Assembly (NCBI RefSeq): GCF_029893805.1
Contig: NZ_JARXYP010000002.1
Coordinates: 7,688,001 to 7,752,000 of the forward strand
Reading direction: 5' to 3'
Source: Streptomyces sp. SAI-135
GTDB taxonomy: Bacteria > Actinomycetota > Actinomycetes > Streptomycetales > Streptomycetaceae
DNA: 64,000 bases
Part shown: in pieces, positions 33,407 to 41,915 of the stretch
Layout: each line of letters starts with the position of its first letter
Numbering within the stretch: the stretch's first letter is position 1
Program-made: the position numbers and the translations under genes
Notes under the pieces: model-generated
What the model saw: only the letters and a program-made list of their open reading frames with translations
Database searches by the model: none
Told to the model about the DNA's origin: nothing

Positions 33407-33840
33407 CGCTCCGCCCTGTGGTCCGGGAGGCGTACGCAGGCCTCGCCGCGCACGGTGACCGGACCGTCCTCGATCCGTACGGTGACGGACAGCCGGGCCC
33501 GGCGCACCCCCTCGTCCTCGTCGATCGCGGTGACGCGGGCCGTGCAGCGCAGCACGGCGTGGACCGGGGTGGGCGCCGAGAAGCGGACCTTGAACGACAG
33601 CAGGTCCTGGACCGGTACCCAGGTCGTCAGCAGACGGCCCAGCAGCGCCATGGACAGCATGCCGTGCGCGATCACGTCGTCCAGACCGGCCGCACGGGCC
33701 GCGTCCGAGTCGATGTGGATCGGGTTGTGGTCACCGGACGCGCCCGCGAACAACGCCAGCAGCGTCCGCGTGACCCGCACGCCCGGAAGTTCGGGCAGTT
33801 CGGTGCCGACCTCGGCCGAGGCGGGGGAGAACACGCTCAT
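33403..33840 (-). CDS. MaoC-type (R)-3-hydroxyacyl dehydratase, catalytic subunit
   Basis: A 145-residue single hot-dog protein with the hydratase motif GASGDHNPIHIDSDAARAAG, containing the catalytic Asp and His. It would dehydrate 3-hydroxyacyl-ACP to the trans-enoyl form during polyene building. It is coupled through ATGA to the next upstream hot-dog protein, which lacks a clear hydratase motif. The pair therefore resembles heterodimeric HadAB-type dehydratases and the two dehydratase genes of manumycin-type clusters. It is the only evident dehydratase active site in the cluster. Confidence 0.87.
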   Translation of the reverse strand: MSVFSPASAEVGTELPELPGVRVTRTLLALFAGASGDHNPIHIDSDAARAAGLDDVIAHGMLSMALLGRLLTTWVPVQDLLSFKVRFSAPTPVHAVLRCTARVTAIDEDEGVRRARLSVTVRIEDGPVTVRGEACVRLPDHRAER

Positions 33841-34289
33841 GCCCCCTCCCCGCCCCGGCTCGCCGGCCGTACCGCGATCACCTGGTGCAGGTCCGCCACC
33901 GGCTCCCCGCCGGGACCCGTCACCGCCGTGTCGCGCACCACGAACTCCAGTGCCCCGCGGGCCCTGATGTCCGTGATGACCGGCGCGAAGGTGAGGGTCT
34001 GGCCCGCGTACGCCGGGCGGTGGTAGACGAAGCCCTGCTCCACGTGGAGCACCCGGTCGAGGTCCACGCCCATCTCGGCCAGGAGATCCGACGGGTCCGC
34101 GAGGTCGAGGCCGAACAGGAAGGTCGGCGGCACCGGCAGGTCCGGGTGCCCGGCCCGCCGGGCGGCGTCCAGGTCGGTGAACTCCGCCCCGGGCGCCCCC
34201 ACGACCTCGTTGAACATCCGCAGCCTGCCGCGCTCCACGTCCGCCGTGAAGGGCACGGACCTGCTGCCCACGAACGCCGTGTCGATCAC
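33837..34289 (-). CDS. FAS1-type/MaoC-like dehydratase, partner subunit
   Basis: A 150-residue hot-dog protein of the N-terminal MaoC-like type (VPFTADVERGRLRMFNEVVG, LPVPPTFLFGLDL, VLHVEQGFVYHRPAYAGQTL, DIRARGALEFVVRD). No GDxNPxH motif is present, so it probably shapes the acyl tunnel and pairs with the catalytic subunit downstream. GTG 34289 overlaps the AHBA-ligase stop (GTGA). An in-frame upstream extension lies entirely within the ligase gene and is not credible. Confidence 0.84.
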   Translation of the reverse strand: MIDTAFVGSRSVPFTADVERGRLRMFNEVVGAPGAEFTDLDAARRAGHPDLPVPPTFLFGLDLADPSDLLAEMGVDLDRVLHVEQGFVYHRPAYAGQTLTFAPVITDIRARGALEFVVRDTAVTGPGGEPVADLHQVIAVRPASRGGEGA

Positions 34290-35698
34290 CGGATCACCGC
34301 CTGACGGCCCTTCTCCCGCGCCGCGTGCAGCAGTTCGCGGTTGCGGATCAGCTTCCCGTTGCTGGTGCGCGGCAGCGCCGCCGCGCTGAAGTGGAACACC
34401 TTGGGAATCTTGTGCGCGCTGAGCCGGCCCCGGCACCAGTCCAGCAACGCGCTCTTGCCGAGCGACCCCTTGACCACCACATGCGCCTCGATCGCCTCGC
34501 CGAAGACCACAACGGCCTCACCGACCTCGGGATGGCCGGCGAGCACCGCCTCGACCTCCGTGAGATCGACCTTCAGCCCTCCGACGGCGACCACCGAGTC
34601 GGCCCGCCCGTTGATCTCCAGGACCCCCGAACCCGGCTGCGCCCGGCACCGGTCGTACGTGTTGAGCCAGCCGTCCGTGAACCGCTCGGCGCGGTCCGTG
34701 TGCAGATAGGGGTCCTCCGCCAGGCGCACCCGCAGGGTCCCGTCGACCACGGCCGTCTCGACGCCGGGCGCCGGAAGCCCCACCACGGGCGGGCCATGAC
34801 GTCCCGTCAGGTCGGTGGCGATGATCCCGGCCTCGGTCATCCCGTACGCCTGGCCCACCCGGACGCCGTAGCGCCGCGCGAACCGGTCGAAGACCTCACC
34901 CGACAGCATCTCGCCGCCGGAGACCGCGAGCCGCAGCGCGGGCAGCGGTGGCGGCGCGGCCGTCCGGCTCAGCAGGTCGAAGTGGACCGGCACCCCGAAC
35001 ACCGCGTCCACCGGACGCTCCGCCATCAGCTTCAGCAGCTCGAAGGGCTGCGGGCGGGCCGCGAAGTGCAGCGCCACCCCGGCCGACAGGGCATGCAGCA
35101 CACCCCCGATCAGCCCGAAGGAGTGCATCAACGAGCTGAGCAGCAGCAGGTTCTCGCCCCGCTTGGGCATGTCGGGCAGGTCGGCGAACCGCTCCACCTC
35201 CGCGAGCAGCGACCGCCCGGACCGGCCGATCACCTTGGGCAGCCCGGTCGAACCCGAACTGAACTGGAGCAGCGCGTGGTCGCTCTGCGCCGGCCGGCCG
35301 GTCCGGCGACGCTCCACGACCACCTCGCACTCGTCCCGGAAGACGGCCATGGGCCGGCCCCCACGGGAGGAGGTCAGATGGAACTGCGGCTCGCACAGCT
35401 CCAGCAGCCGGGTCGTCTCGGCGGCCGTCAACCGCGGGTCGAACAGCATCACCTGCGCGCCCGCCGACCACAGCGCGAACACCGACCACAGCAGGGTGAA
35501 GCTCGGCGGTACCTGGACGGCGACCGTGCTGCCGCCCCTGACGCCGTGCGCCCCGAGGGCCGCAGCCGCGCGCTCGGTCCCGGCGCGCAGCCGGTGCCGG
35601 GTCACCACGGTCTCCCCGTGGGCCCACACCTCGTCGAAACGTTCCCGGTCCGACAGGAGAGCGGCGAGCCAGGAGTCGAAGTCCGTGGCGGCAGCCAT
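34286..35698 (-). CDS. AMP-dependent ligase, probable 3,4-AHBA-activating enzyme
   Basis: A 470-residue ANL enzyme. Motifs are LQFSSGSTGLPKVIGRSG, GQAYGMTEAGIIATD, LEINGRADSVVAVGGLKVDL and the C-terminal lysine in RTSNGKLIRN. Its gene lies next to the 3-amino-4-hydroxybenzoate genes and in one operon with the dehydratase subunits. It is therefore the likely activator of 3,4-AHBA, the starter of the lower polyene chain in manumycin-type pathways, for transfer to CoA or ACP. ATG 35698 is chosen; the frame remains open upstream but without similarity. Its short length matches stand-alone aryl ligases. Confidence 0.82.
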   Translation of the reverse strand: MAAATDFDSWLAALLSDRERFDEVWAHGETVVTRHRLRAGTERAAAALGAHGVRGGSTVAVQVPPSFTLLWSVFALWSAGAQVMLFDPRLTAAETTRLLELCEPQFHLTSSRGGRPMAVFRDECEVVVERRRTGRPAQSDHALLQFSSGSTGLPKVIGRSGRSLLAEVERFADLPDMPKRGENLLLLSSLMHSFGLIGGVLHALSAGVALHFAARPQPFELLKLMAERPVDAVFGVPVHFDLLSRTAAPPPLPALRLAVSGGEMLSGEVFDRFARRYGVRVGQAYGMTEAGIIATDLTGRHGPPVVGLPAPGVETAVVDGTLRVRLAEDPYLHTDRAERFTDGWLNTYDRCRAQPGSGVLEINGRADSVVAVGGLKVDLTEVEAVLAGHPEVGEAVVVFGEAIEAHVVVKGSLGKSALLDWCRGRLSAHKIPKVFHFSAAALPRTSNGKLIRNRELLHAAREKGRQAVIR

Positions 35699-35796
35699 CG
35701 CGTCATCCCTTCCGTCAGGCTCCGTGCGGAGCGCGGACGTTGAGGCGAGGACCGGCATCCCGTCGGGGCGGATGCCGGCGGTACCTCGCGCGTCGG

Positions 35797-36924
35797 TCAC
35801 TTCTCGATGCAGAACTCGCCCACCGGCCATCCGACGTGCCGCTTGTCGGTGGCGAGGTAGCCCAGCAGCTTGTCGCCGGGCTTCAGCTCGGTGCAGTTCA
35901 GCACCGTCGCGCCCGGACCGAGGACCCGTACGTGCCAGTCGTCCTGGAGCGTCAGACTGACCTCGACACCGCTCTCCGAACGCGCCCGGACCGTCAGCAG
36001 CGGACGCGACTCCAGCTTCACCCGGCCCACCACGATCCGCCGGGTCCGCCCGTCGGCGGTGACACCGAGGACCGTGCTGCCCGCCTTGAGCTCGCTGAGG
36101 TAGTTCGTCCGGTTGTCCGCGCCCAGCACGTACGAGTGCAGCGCGCCGGCGTTCACCCGGAACGGCCTGGTCGGCATGTACGGCAGCGGGTGCGTCTCGC
36201 TCACGCACAGCACGAAGCCGTGCGCGTACGAGCCGACCAGGATGCCCTCGTCCTTCTCGAAGTGCGTGCAGGTGTCGACGCACACCCGGTCGCCGAGCCC
36301 GTTGTGCTCGATGGACTCCACGGTCAGCGTGGTCAGGTCCAGGTCGGGGGTGCTGCTGGCCAGCAGCGTCGTCAGACCGAAGATGTCGTTGGCGTCCTCG
36401 GGGGCCAGCAGCAGACCGTCCGAGCCCTTCTCCAGAACGTCGACGATGATGCCGGCCTCCTCCAGGCTGCCCGCCTCGCAGATCAGGCGCCCCGGGGACT
36501 TGTCGGCCGCGGCGATCACGATCTCCAGCGGGATCTTCGTGGGGTCGCGGAACTTGACCACCGTGTACTCCAGCGCCTGCGCGGCAGCGCACGCCACCCG
36601 CAGCGTCGGGTCGTCGACCACCTCGACGAACGCGCCGCAGCGGTCGGGCCGGTCCGCCGCCGACAGCTTCAGCTTGTCCAGCTCCGCCATGGTCCCGATC
36701 CGGGTCAGCACCACGTCGGCGACGTCGGCGGCCTCCGGCGCGAGCGTCGCGCCGTCCTCGGTGACCAGCAGCTTCTGCACCGTCGGCGGCAGGAGCGCGA
36801 GTGTCTCCAGCCGGTCGTCCAGCACACCGGCCAGCCGGGCATGGACCGTGGCGTCGACGATCGACTCCCGCCGGTCGGCGGCGACGGAGCGGAGATCAAC
36901 CCAAGCGAATTTCACAACTACCAT
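35797..36924 (-). CDS. 3-dehydroquinate synthase II homologue, 3,4-AHBA synthase (GriH type)
   Basis: A 375-residue DHQS-II (archaeal type, MJ1249-like) protein. In grixazone biosynthesis GriH converts the amino-dideoxy C7 sugar phosphate made by GriI into 3-amino-4-hydroxybenzoate. The present sequence starts VVVKFAWVDLRSVAADRRES and has the family segments ALEYTVVKFRDPTKIPLEIV and VGSYAHGFVLCVSETHPLPY, then NAGALHSYVLGADNRTNYLS. The adjacent divergent aldolase is the GriI partner, so the pair defines a 3,4-AHBA module. The frame stays open upstream across the aldolase but without similarity. Confidence 0.93.
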   Translation of the reverse strand: MVVVKFAWVDLRSVAADRRESIVDATVHARLAGVLDDRLETLALLPPTVQKLLVTEDGATLAPEAADVADVVLTRIGTMAELDKLKLSAADRPDRCGAFVEVVDDPTLRVACAAAQALEYTVVKFRDPTKIPLEIVIAAADKSPGRLICEAGSLEEAGIIVDVLEKGSDGLLLAPEDANDIFGLTTLLASSTPDLDLTTLTVESIEHNGLGDRVCVDTCTHFEKDEGILVGSYAHGFVLCVSETHPLPYMPTRPFRVNAGALHSYVLGADNRTNYLSELKAGSTVLGVTADGRTRRIVVGRVKLESRPLLTVRARSESGVEVSLTLQDDWHVRVLGPGATVLNCTELKPGDKLLGYLATDKRHVGWPVGEFCIEK

Positions 36925-37176
36925 CCCTACGGTCGGCTCGCTGACTGCCAGAACCCTCGCATCGGGCGTCCGCGCCCCCCATGCTCGATAGGACTGCTCG
37001 ACCGGGCTCCGCACCGGCGGGGTCCCACCTGCCTGTACGGCTACCTCCATCGCGCTGCCCGCGGCCGCCCTACAGACGCTCCATTCGGGGGCTGCCGTGT
37101 CACGGCTCCCGCGCCAGACTCCAGTTGCCCGCCGAGGTGCGGCGACATCCGAACGGAAACCAGGAGTTGATGGAGT
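36925..37176. promoter_or_regulatory. Divergent promoter region of the two AHBA genes
   Basis: A 252-bp intergenic region between the oppositely transcribed DHQS-II and aldolase genes. It must hold both promoters. No operator shared with the TetR or exporter promoters was found by eye. Confidence 0.5.
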
Positions 37177-37986
37177 ATGACTGCACGGTCCGACGGGCTC
37201 GCCGTTCGGCTGGCCCGGCTCTCCCGGCACCGGGACGGGCGCTTCCTCTTCGTGCCGATGGACCACTCGGTGGCCGACGGGCCGATCGTCGACGCCGCCC
37301 GATTCAACGGGCTGGTGGGCGACGTGGTGGCCGGCGGCGCCGACGCGATCGTCGTGCACAAGGGCCGGGCCAGAACGGTCGATCCCCGGCTGCTGCGCGA
37401 GTGCGCCCTCGTCGTCCACCTCAGCGCGAGCACCCCGCACGCGCTCGACGGTGACGCCAAGGTCCTGGTCGGCGACGTCGAGGAGGCGGTCCGGCTGGGC
37501 GCCGACGCGGTGAGCGTCCACGTCAACATCGGCTCCGACAGCGAGGCGGCGCAGCTCTCCGACCTCGGCTCGGTCGCCGAGGCCTGCCAGCGCTGGAACG
37601 TCCCGCTGCTGGCCATGGCCTACCCGCGCGGCCCGCGCGTCACCGATCCGCACGACCCGGCACTGCTCGCCCACGTGGTGAACGTGGCCGCCGACCTCGG
37701 CGCCACCCTCGTCAAGACCTCGTGGCCGCGGCCGTTCGAGCGGCTCGCCGAGATCGTCGAGAGCTGCCCCATACCGGTGCTGCTCGCGGGCGGTCCCGCG
37801 GGCACCGCGCTCAACGAGTTCGCCGCTGCCGCGATGGCCGCCGGAGCAGGCGGCCTCGCCGTCGGCCGCGGCGTCTTCCAGCACCCCGAGCCCGTCAAGG
37901 CGGTCCGTGAACTCGCCTCGGTGATCCACGGGTTGCCCGACTCCGCGGAGCTGCTCACCGGCCGGGTCCCGGCCGTCGTGCGGTGA
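37177..37986 (+). CDS. 2-amino-3,7-dideoxy-D-threo-hept-6-ulosonate synthase-type aldolase (GriI type)
   Basis: A 269-residue class I aldolase of the DeoC/FbaB family. GriI-type enzymes condense aspartate 4-semialdehyde with dihydroxyacetone phosphate to the C7 precursor of 3,4-AHBA. Evidence includes the N-terminal LFVPMDHSVADGPIVDA, the Schiff-base lysine region DLGATLVKTSWPRPFE, and the phosphate-binding PVLLAGGPAG and GGLAVGRGVFQHPEP. Length matches archaeal ADH synthases. ATG 37177 follows CAGGAGTTG. Divergent from its pathway partner, and 61 bp upstream of the first ACP gene. Confidence 0.93.
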   Translation: MTARSDGLAVRLARLSRHRDGRFLFVPMDHSVADGPIVDAARFNGLVGDVVAGGADAIVVHKGRARTVDPRLLRECALVVHLSASTPHALDGDAKVLVGDVEEAVRLGADAVSVHVNIGSDSEAAQLSDLGSVAEACQRWNVPLLAMAYPRGPRVTDPHDPALLAHVVNVAADLGATLVKTSWPRPFERLAEIVESCPIPVLLAGGPAGTALNEFAAAAMAAGAGGLAVGRGVFQHPEPVKAVRELASVIHGLPDSAELLTGRVPAVVR

Positions 37987-38047
37987 GCGGGCGCCCGACG
38001 CGCCCGGCACCTCCCGCCCTGTCCACCCGCTGCCGAAGGAACCACTC

Positions 38048-38326
38048 ATGCATGAGGAAACCCGCGCGTTCGTCCTGACCGTGGTGCGCGACGTGATCAA
38101 CCTGCCCCTCCCGGACCGTGTCGACGACAGCACCCCCCTCGGTGACGCCGGCCTCGGCCTGGAATCCCTCGCCACCATCGAGCTGATGCTCCAGCTGGAG
38201 GGCGAGTACGACATCGAGCTGCCGGAGTCGGAGATCGATCCCGCGGTCGTCTCCACGCTCGGCGAACTCGTCGCGGTGGTGGTCGAGCGCCGTTCCCGCG
38301 TGGCCGCCGGAGGGGCCGCTCAGTGA
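38048..38326 (+). CDS. Acyl carrier protein
   Basis: A 92-residue ACP. The phosphopantetheine serine is in GLGLESLATIEL, followed by the acidic helix LEGEYDIELPESEIDP. It is the first gene of a tightly packed set (ACP, ACP-like, KS, CLF-like) and is overlapped at its end by the next gene (GTGA). It probably carries a growing polyene chain; the PPTase at 57355 is the likely activator. Confidence 0.88.
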   Translation: MHEETRAFVLTVVRDVINLPLPDRVDDSTPLGDAGLGLESLATIELMLQLEGEYDIELPESEIDPAVVSTLGELVAVVVERRSRVAAGGAAQ

Positions 38327-38571
38327 TCTCCGTCCACGACGTCGTACGGATGCTCGGGGAGTGCGGCTTCCTCGCCGAGGACGCCGACCCCGACGAGGAG
38401 TTCGTACTCGACTCCATGACTCTGGTCTGGCTGGTGCACCTGCTGCAGGAGGAGCACGGCATCACCGTCGGCCCTGACGACGAGGAGGAGCTCGCCTCCT
38501 GCACCTCGGCGGCCGAGCTGCACCGCCTGCTCACCCGCACCACGGCCAAGGAGGTCGTCCATGACGCATGA
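38323..38571 (+). CDS. Second, divergent acyl carrier protein
   Basis: An 82-residue ACP-like protein starting at GTG 38323. The serine motif is FVLDSMTLVWLVHLLQEEHG: the DS pair is kept but the following residues (MTLVW) are atypical. The body is highly acidic (PDDEEELAS). Aryl-polyene and ishigamide-type systems also use more than one ACP. It overlaps the KS gene by 11 bp. A specialised role, for example carrying the AHBA-primed chain, is possible but unproved. Confidence 0.82.
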   Translation: MISVHDVVRMLGECGFLAEDADPDEEFVLDSMTLVWLVHLLQEEHGITVGPDDEEELASCTSAAELHRLLTRTTAKEVVHDA

Positions 38572-39754
38572 GGTGGCGATCACCGGGTTCGGCGTGTTCA
38601 CCGCGTTCGGGTTCGGGGCCCAGGCCCTGCGCGACGGCGTGTTCGCCGGACGGCCCGGATTCTCGCCGGTCACCCGCTTCGACCCGGCCCCCTACCGGGC
38701 CGCGTACGCCGGGACCTACGAGGGCGACGGGCCGTCCGTCCCGGACGTGCCGGTCAAACCCGGGTACACCCCGGCCCAGGCCGACGTACTGGACGCGTGC
38801 GCCGCGGAGGCGCTGCGGATGGCGGACACCGACGCCGCCGGCGCGCCCGTCCTGCTCGGCACCAACGGCGACTACGCGGCGGCCCGTTCCTTCTGGGAGG
38901 ACAGCGCGGCCGGACACCGGCCCGCCGACCGGCGCATGCTGGACAGCCTGCCCGCCCGCCTCGCCCATCGGCTCGGCGAACGCCACGGCCTGGGCGGCAG
39001 CCGGCTTGCCTTCGTCAACGCCTGCGTCGCCTCCACCAACGCGATCGCGCACGGCGCGGCCCTCGTCGCGAGCGGCGCCGCGCACACCGTGGTCTGCGGC
39101 GGCGCCTACCTCGTCACCGAGGACGTGTTCGCCAAGTTCGACTCCGGCAAGGCCCTCAGCCGCCGCGACCGCGTCCGTCCCTTCGCCGCCGACCGCGACG
39201 GACTCCTCCAGGGCGACGGCGTGGCCGTACTCGTCCTGGAGGACGCCGCCCGCGCCCGCGCCCGAGGGGCCGAGGTGCAGGCCCGAGTCGCCGGATGGGG
39301 CATGGCGGCCGACGCCCACCACGTCATCCAGCCGCACCCGCAGGGCCTGGGCCTGGCCGCGGCGGCCGGGGCCGCGCTGCGCCGCGCCGGGATACCGCCC
39401 GAGAGCCTGGGATACGTCAACGCGCACGGCACCGGCACCCCCCTCAACGACGTCGCCGAGACGGCCGCCCTGCACCGCATCCTCGGACCGCACACCGGCT
39501 CCGTACCGGTCAGCTCCACCAAGAGCAGCACCGGCCACATGCTGGAGGCCACCGGCGCCGTCGAGGCCGTGATCACCCTGCTCGCCCTGCGCGACGGCGT
39601 ACTGCCGCCCACCGCGGGCCTGACCGAGCCGGACCCGGCCTGCGACCTCGAACACATCCCGTCCGTGGCCCGCCCGTCCGAGGCCCGCTACGCGCTCTCC
39701 CTCAACGCGGCGTTCGGCGGGGTCAACGCCGCCCTCGTGCTGGAGCGCCCATGA
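38561..39754 (+). CDS. Type II ketosynthase (KS-alpha) of the highly reducing PKS
   Basis: A 397-residue FabF-like KS with an intact triad: Cys in VNACVASTNAIAHG (near residue 150), His in YVNAHGTGTPLNDVAE and His in TKSSTGHMLEATGA. It elongates polyene chains with malonyl-ACP. It is followed at once by a short CLF-like protein (ATGA overlap), as in manumycin-type, ishigamide and aryl-polyene clusters. It begins within the ACP gene before it, so the four genes are translationally coupled. Confidence 0.92.
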   Translation: MTHEVAITGFGVFTAFGFGAQALRDGVFAGRPGFSPVTRFDPAPYRAAYAGTYEGDGPSVPDVPVKPGYTPAQADVLDACAAEALRMADTDAAGAPVLLGTNGDYAAARSFWEDSAAGHRPADRRMLDSLPARLAHRLGERHGLGGSRLAFVNACVASTNAIAHGAALVASGAAHTVVCGGAYLVTEDVFAKFDSGKALSRRDRVRPFAADRDGLLQGDGVAVLVLEDAARARARGAEVQARVAGWGMAADAHHVIQPHPQGLGLAAAAGAALRRAGIPPESLGYVNAHGTGTPLNDVAETAALHRILGPHTGSVPVSSTKSSTGHMLEATGAVEAVITLLALRDGVLPPTAGLTEPDPACDLEHIPSVARPSEARYALSLNAAFGGVNAALVLERP

Positions 39755-40611
39755 CACCCGCCGCCCCCCACCCGGCCCCGCCGACGAAGGACGTCCGTAT
39801 GCCGACCGCGCTCACCCGGCCGCGCGCCATCGCCGGCGCCGCCTGCCGCACCCCGTGGGGGGAGGCGGCGGCCGGGCTGCCCGGCGCCGCCGACACCGAA
39901 CTGCCCAAGGTGGTCGGCTTCGTCGTCTCCCGCTTCAGCCCCCTCGTCCACGACGTGGTCACCGCCTGCCTGGGCACCCCCGGCACTCCCGACGACCTGG
40001 TCGGCGACCTCGGACCGCGTACCGCGATCGTGCTGGCCACCCTCTACGGCGACACCACCACCACGGACACCGCCACCCAGCGCCTGGTCGCCGGCCAGGT
40101 CCACAGCCCGCTGCTGTTCTTCCAGTCCGTCACCACCTCGATCCTCGGTCACCTCACCAAGCGGTACGGCATCACCGGGCAGCTCACCTGCCTCTCGGCG
40201 GGCGGCGACCTGGCCGCCGACGCCCTGCGCACCGCCGACCTGCTGCTCGACCAGGACGACGTGGAACAGGTCCTGGTGATCGGCGTGGAGACCGAGCCGG
40301 GGGAGCGGGCCACCTGGGTGCACGAGCGGACCGCCGCCGAGGACGGCCTGGACGCGCTGCCCGCCGGTGACGCGGCGGTCGCCCTGCTGCTGCGCCGCAC
40401 CGCGCCGGGACTGCCCGAACTCAGGTCCGTGCCCGCCGAGCCGGGCCCCACGGCCGACGAAACCGTGCCGTGGAGCGCGCCCTTCGGATGGCTGCGCGCC
40501 CTCGTCGAGACGGCGCAGGCCGCCGAACGGGTCAGCGGCGGCCGGGTGACCCGCGCGCTCGTCCACAGCAGCGGCCCCGACCGCTTCCAGGTCGGCCCCA
40601 CCACCTCCTGA
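39751..40611 (+). CDS. Short ketosynthase-like partner (chain-length-factor type)
   Basis: A 286-residue KS-fold protein, far shorter than the roughly 400 residues of classical KS-beta. It lacks both catalytic His motifs. The position of the active cysteine region reads GQLTCLSAGGDLAADAL, so a Cys is present but not in the usual context. It resembles the small KS-like partners of aryl-polyene systems, which set chain length as a heterodimer with KS-alpha. ATG 39751 overlaps the KS stop. An internal ATG at 39799 is an alternative start. Confidence 0.83.
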   Translation: MTPAAPHPAPPTKDVRMPTALTRPRAIAGAACRTPWGEAAAGLPGAADTELPKVVGFVVSRFSPLVHDVVTACLGTPGTPDDLVGDLGPRTAIVLATLYGDTTTTDTATQRLVAGQVHSPLLFFQSVTTSILGHLTKRYGITGQLTCLSAGGDLAADALRTADLLLDQDDVEQVLVIGVETEPGERATWVHERTAAEDGLDALPAGDAAVALLLRRTAPGLPELRSVPAEPGPTADETVPWSAPFGWLRALVETAQAAERVSGGRVTRALVHSSGPDRFQVGPTTS

Positions 40612-40641
40612 CCGACCCGAGAACCACAGGAAGGTTGCGCA

Positions 40642-41892
40642 TTGAACACGCACGCATCGCACGGCCGCGCCCCCGCCGCCGGGGACGACACCGCCCCCGA
40701 CTGCGTCGTCGTCGGAGCCGGACCGGCCGGACTGCTGGCGGCGCTGCTGCTCGGCCGCCGGGGCCGGCGCGTCGTCGTCCTGGAGCGCCGCCCCGACCCC
40801 GCCGGTGCCGCACCGGCCGCCGGCGGGGCCGTCATCGTGCAGCCGGTCACCCTCGGCCTGCTCGAACAGGCGGGACTGCTCGCCGCCGCCGCCGAGGGAG
40901 CCGGCCGGATGCTCGGCGCCGAGGCCTGGTTCGGCGGCGCCCTCGCGGGCAGCTACCGGTACGACGAACTCCCCGGCAGCCCCCTCCCGTACGCGCTGTC
41001 GATACGGCCCGGCGCGCTGCTGGCCGGCATGCTCGCCGCGCTGGACGCCCTGCCGAACGTGACGCTGGTGTGGGGCGCCGAGGTCGAGTCGCTCGGCGGC
41101 ACCCCCGGCGGCACCCGCACCCTGACCGTACGTACGCCCGACGGCACCCGCGAGTACCGGCCCGGGTACATCCTGGCGGCCGACGGCCGCGACTCCGCCA
41201 CCCGCGCGCTCGCCGGGATCCCCGCGGAGGTCACCGCGTCCGGCGGCGGCTACCTCGACGCGGGCGTGCCCATCCCGCCCGGCTGGGACGAGCTGACCCG
41301 GGCGCACTTCGGCGCGCACGGCTACCTTCTGGAGACCCGCCGCGGCGAGGACGGCCTGGTCATCGTGTGGATCACCGACGCGGCAGCCGCCGCCGCGGTC
41401 CTCGACGGGCCGGTGGAGGGCCTGGTGAAGGTGTGGTCCGACGTGGTGCCCCGGCTGGGCGACTGGTTCGCACGGCACATCACCGACTGGGACCAGGTAC
41501 GCCGCGTCCAGCACCACTCGGTTCGGGCGCGGACGTGGAGCGCGGGCAACGTCGTCCTGCTCGGCGACAGCGCACACGGGATGCACGCCTTCGCGGGGCA
41601 GGGCATGAACACCTCCCTCCAGGACGCCGTGTGCCTCACGGACGCCATCGACCAGGCGCTGACCGGCCAGGACACCGGCGGCTTCGACGCGTTCGAACGG
41701 ATCCGCCGCCCCTACATCGAGGCCCTCCAGAACCTCCAGGCCACCAACACCCCCGCCCGCGCCGACCAGGCGGCACCGGAGCGGGAACGGGCCCCTGAGT
41801 TCGAGGTCCTCGCCCTGGGCCAGCCCGAGATCAGGCCGCTGCTCGCCCGGGCCGCCGCACACCAGGCGCGGTACGCCGCCGCGAACCACTGA
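40642..41892 (+). CDS. FAD-dependent aromatic-ring monooxygenase (PHBH/UbiH fold)
   Basis: A 416-residue flavoprotein monooxygenase with the dinucleotide motif CVVVGAGPAGLLAALLLGRRG, the DG motif ILAADGRDSATRALAG and the GD motif VVLLGDSAHGMHAFAGQGMN. In asukamycin biosynthesis an enzyme of this type epoxidises the central ring of the mC7N core; that role is the leading assignment by analogy. The TTG at 40642 has GGAAGG upstream. It is followed by the luciferase-like monooxygenase, so the tailoring oxygenases sit together. Confidence 0.85.
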   Translation: MNTHASHGRAPAAGDDTAPDCVVVGAGPAGLLAALLLGRRGRRVVVLERRPDPAGAAPAAGGAVIVQPVTLGLLEQAGLLAAAAEGAGRMLGAEAWFGGALAGSYRYDELPGSPLPYALSIRPGALLAGMLAALDALPNVTLVWGAEVESLGGTPGGTRTLTVRTPDGTREYRPGYILAADGRDSATRALAGIPAEVTASGGGYLDAGVPIPPGWDELTRAHFGAHGYLLETRRGEDGLVIVWITDAAAAAAVLDGPVEGLVKVWSDVVPRLGDWFARHITDWDQVRRVQHHSVRARTWSAGNVVLLGDSAHGMHAFAGQGMNTSLQDAVCLTDAIDQALTGQDTGGFDAFERIRRPYIEALQNLQATNTPARADQAAPERERAPEFEVLALGQPEIRPLLARAAAHQARYAAANH

Positions 41893-41915
41893 CACACCAC
41901 AGAAGGAGTCCGCAG

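Noticed and set aside
36924..37986. Primary shikimate-pathway or phenoxazinone (grixazone) assignment for the aldolase and DHQS-II pair.
   Set aside because: Archaeal-type DHQS-II with an ADH aldolase is not the bacterial shikimate route, and no phenoxazinone oxidase or aminobenzaldehyde genes are present; C5N and polyene genes indicate a manumycin-type product.
35797..38256. An 819-residue minus-strand frame including the DHQS-II homologue.
   Set aside because: The part beyond 36924 is antisense to the aldolase and ACP genes, with no similarity.
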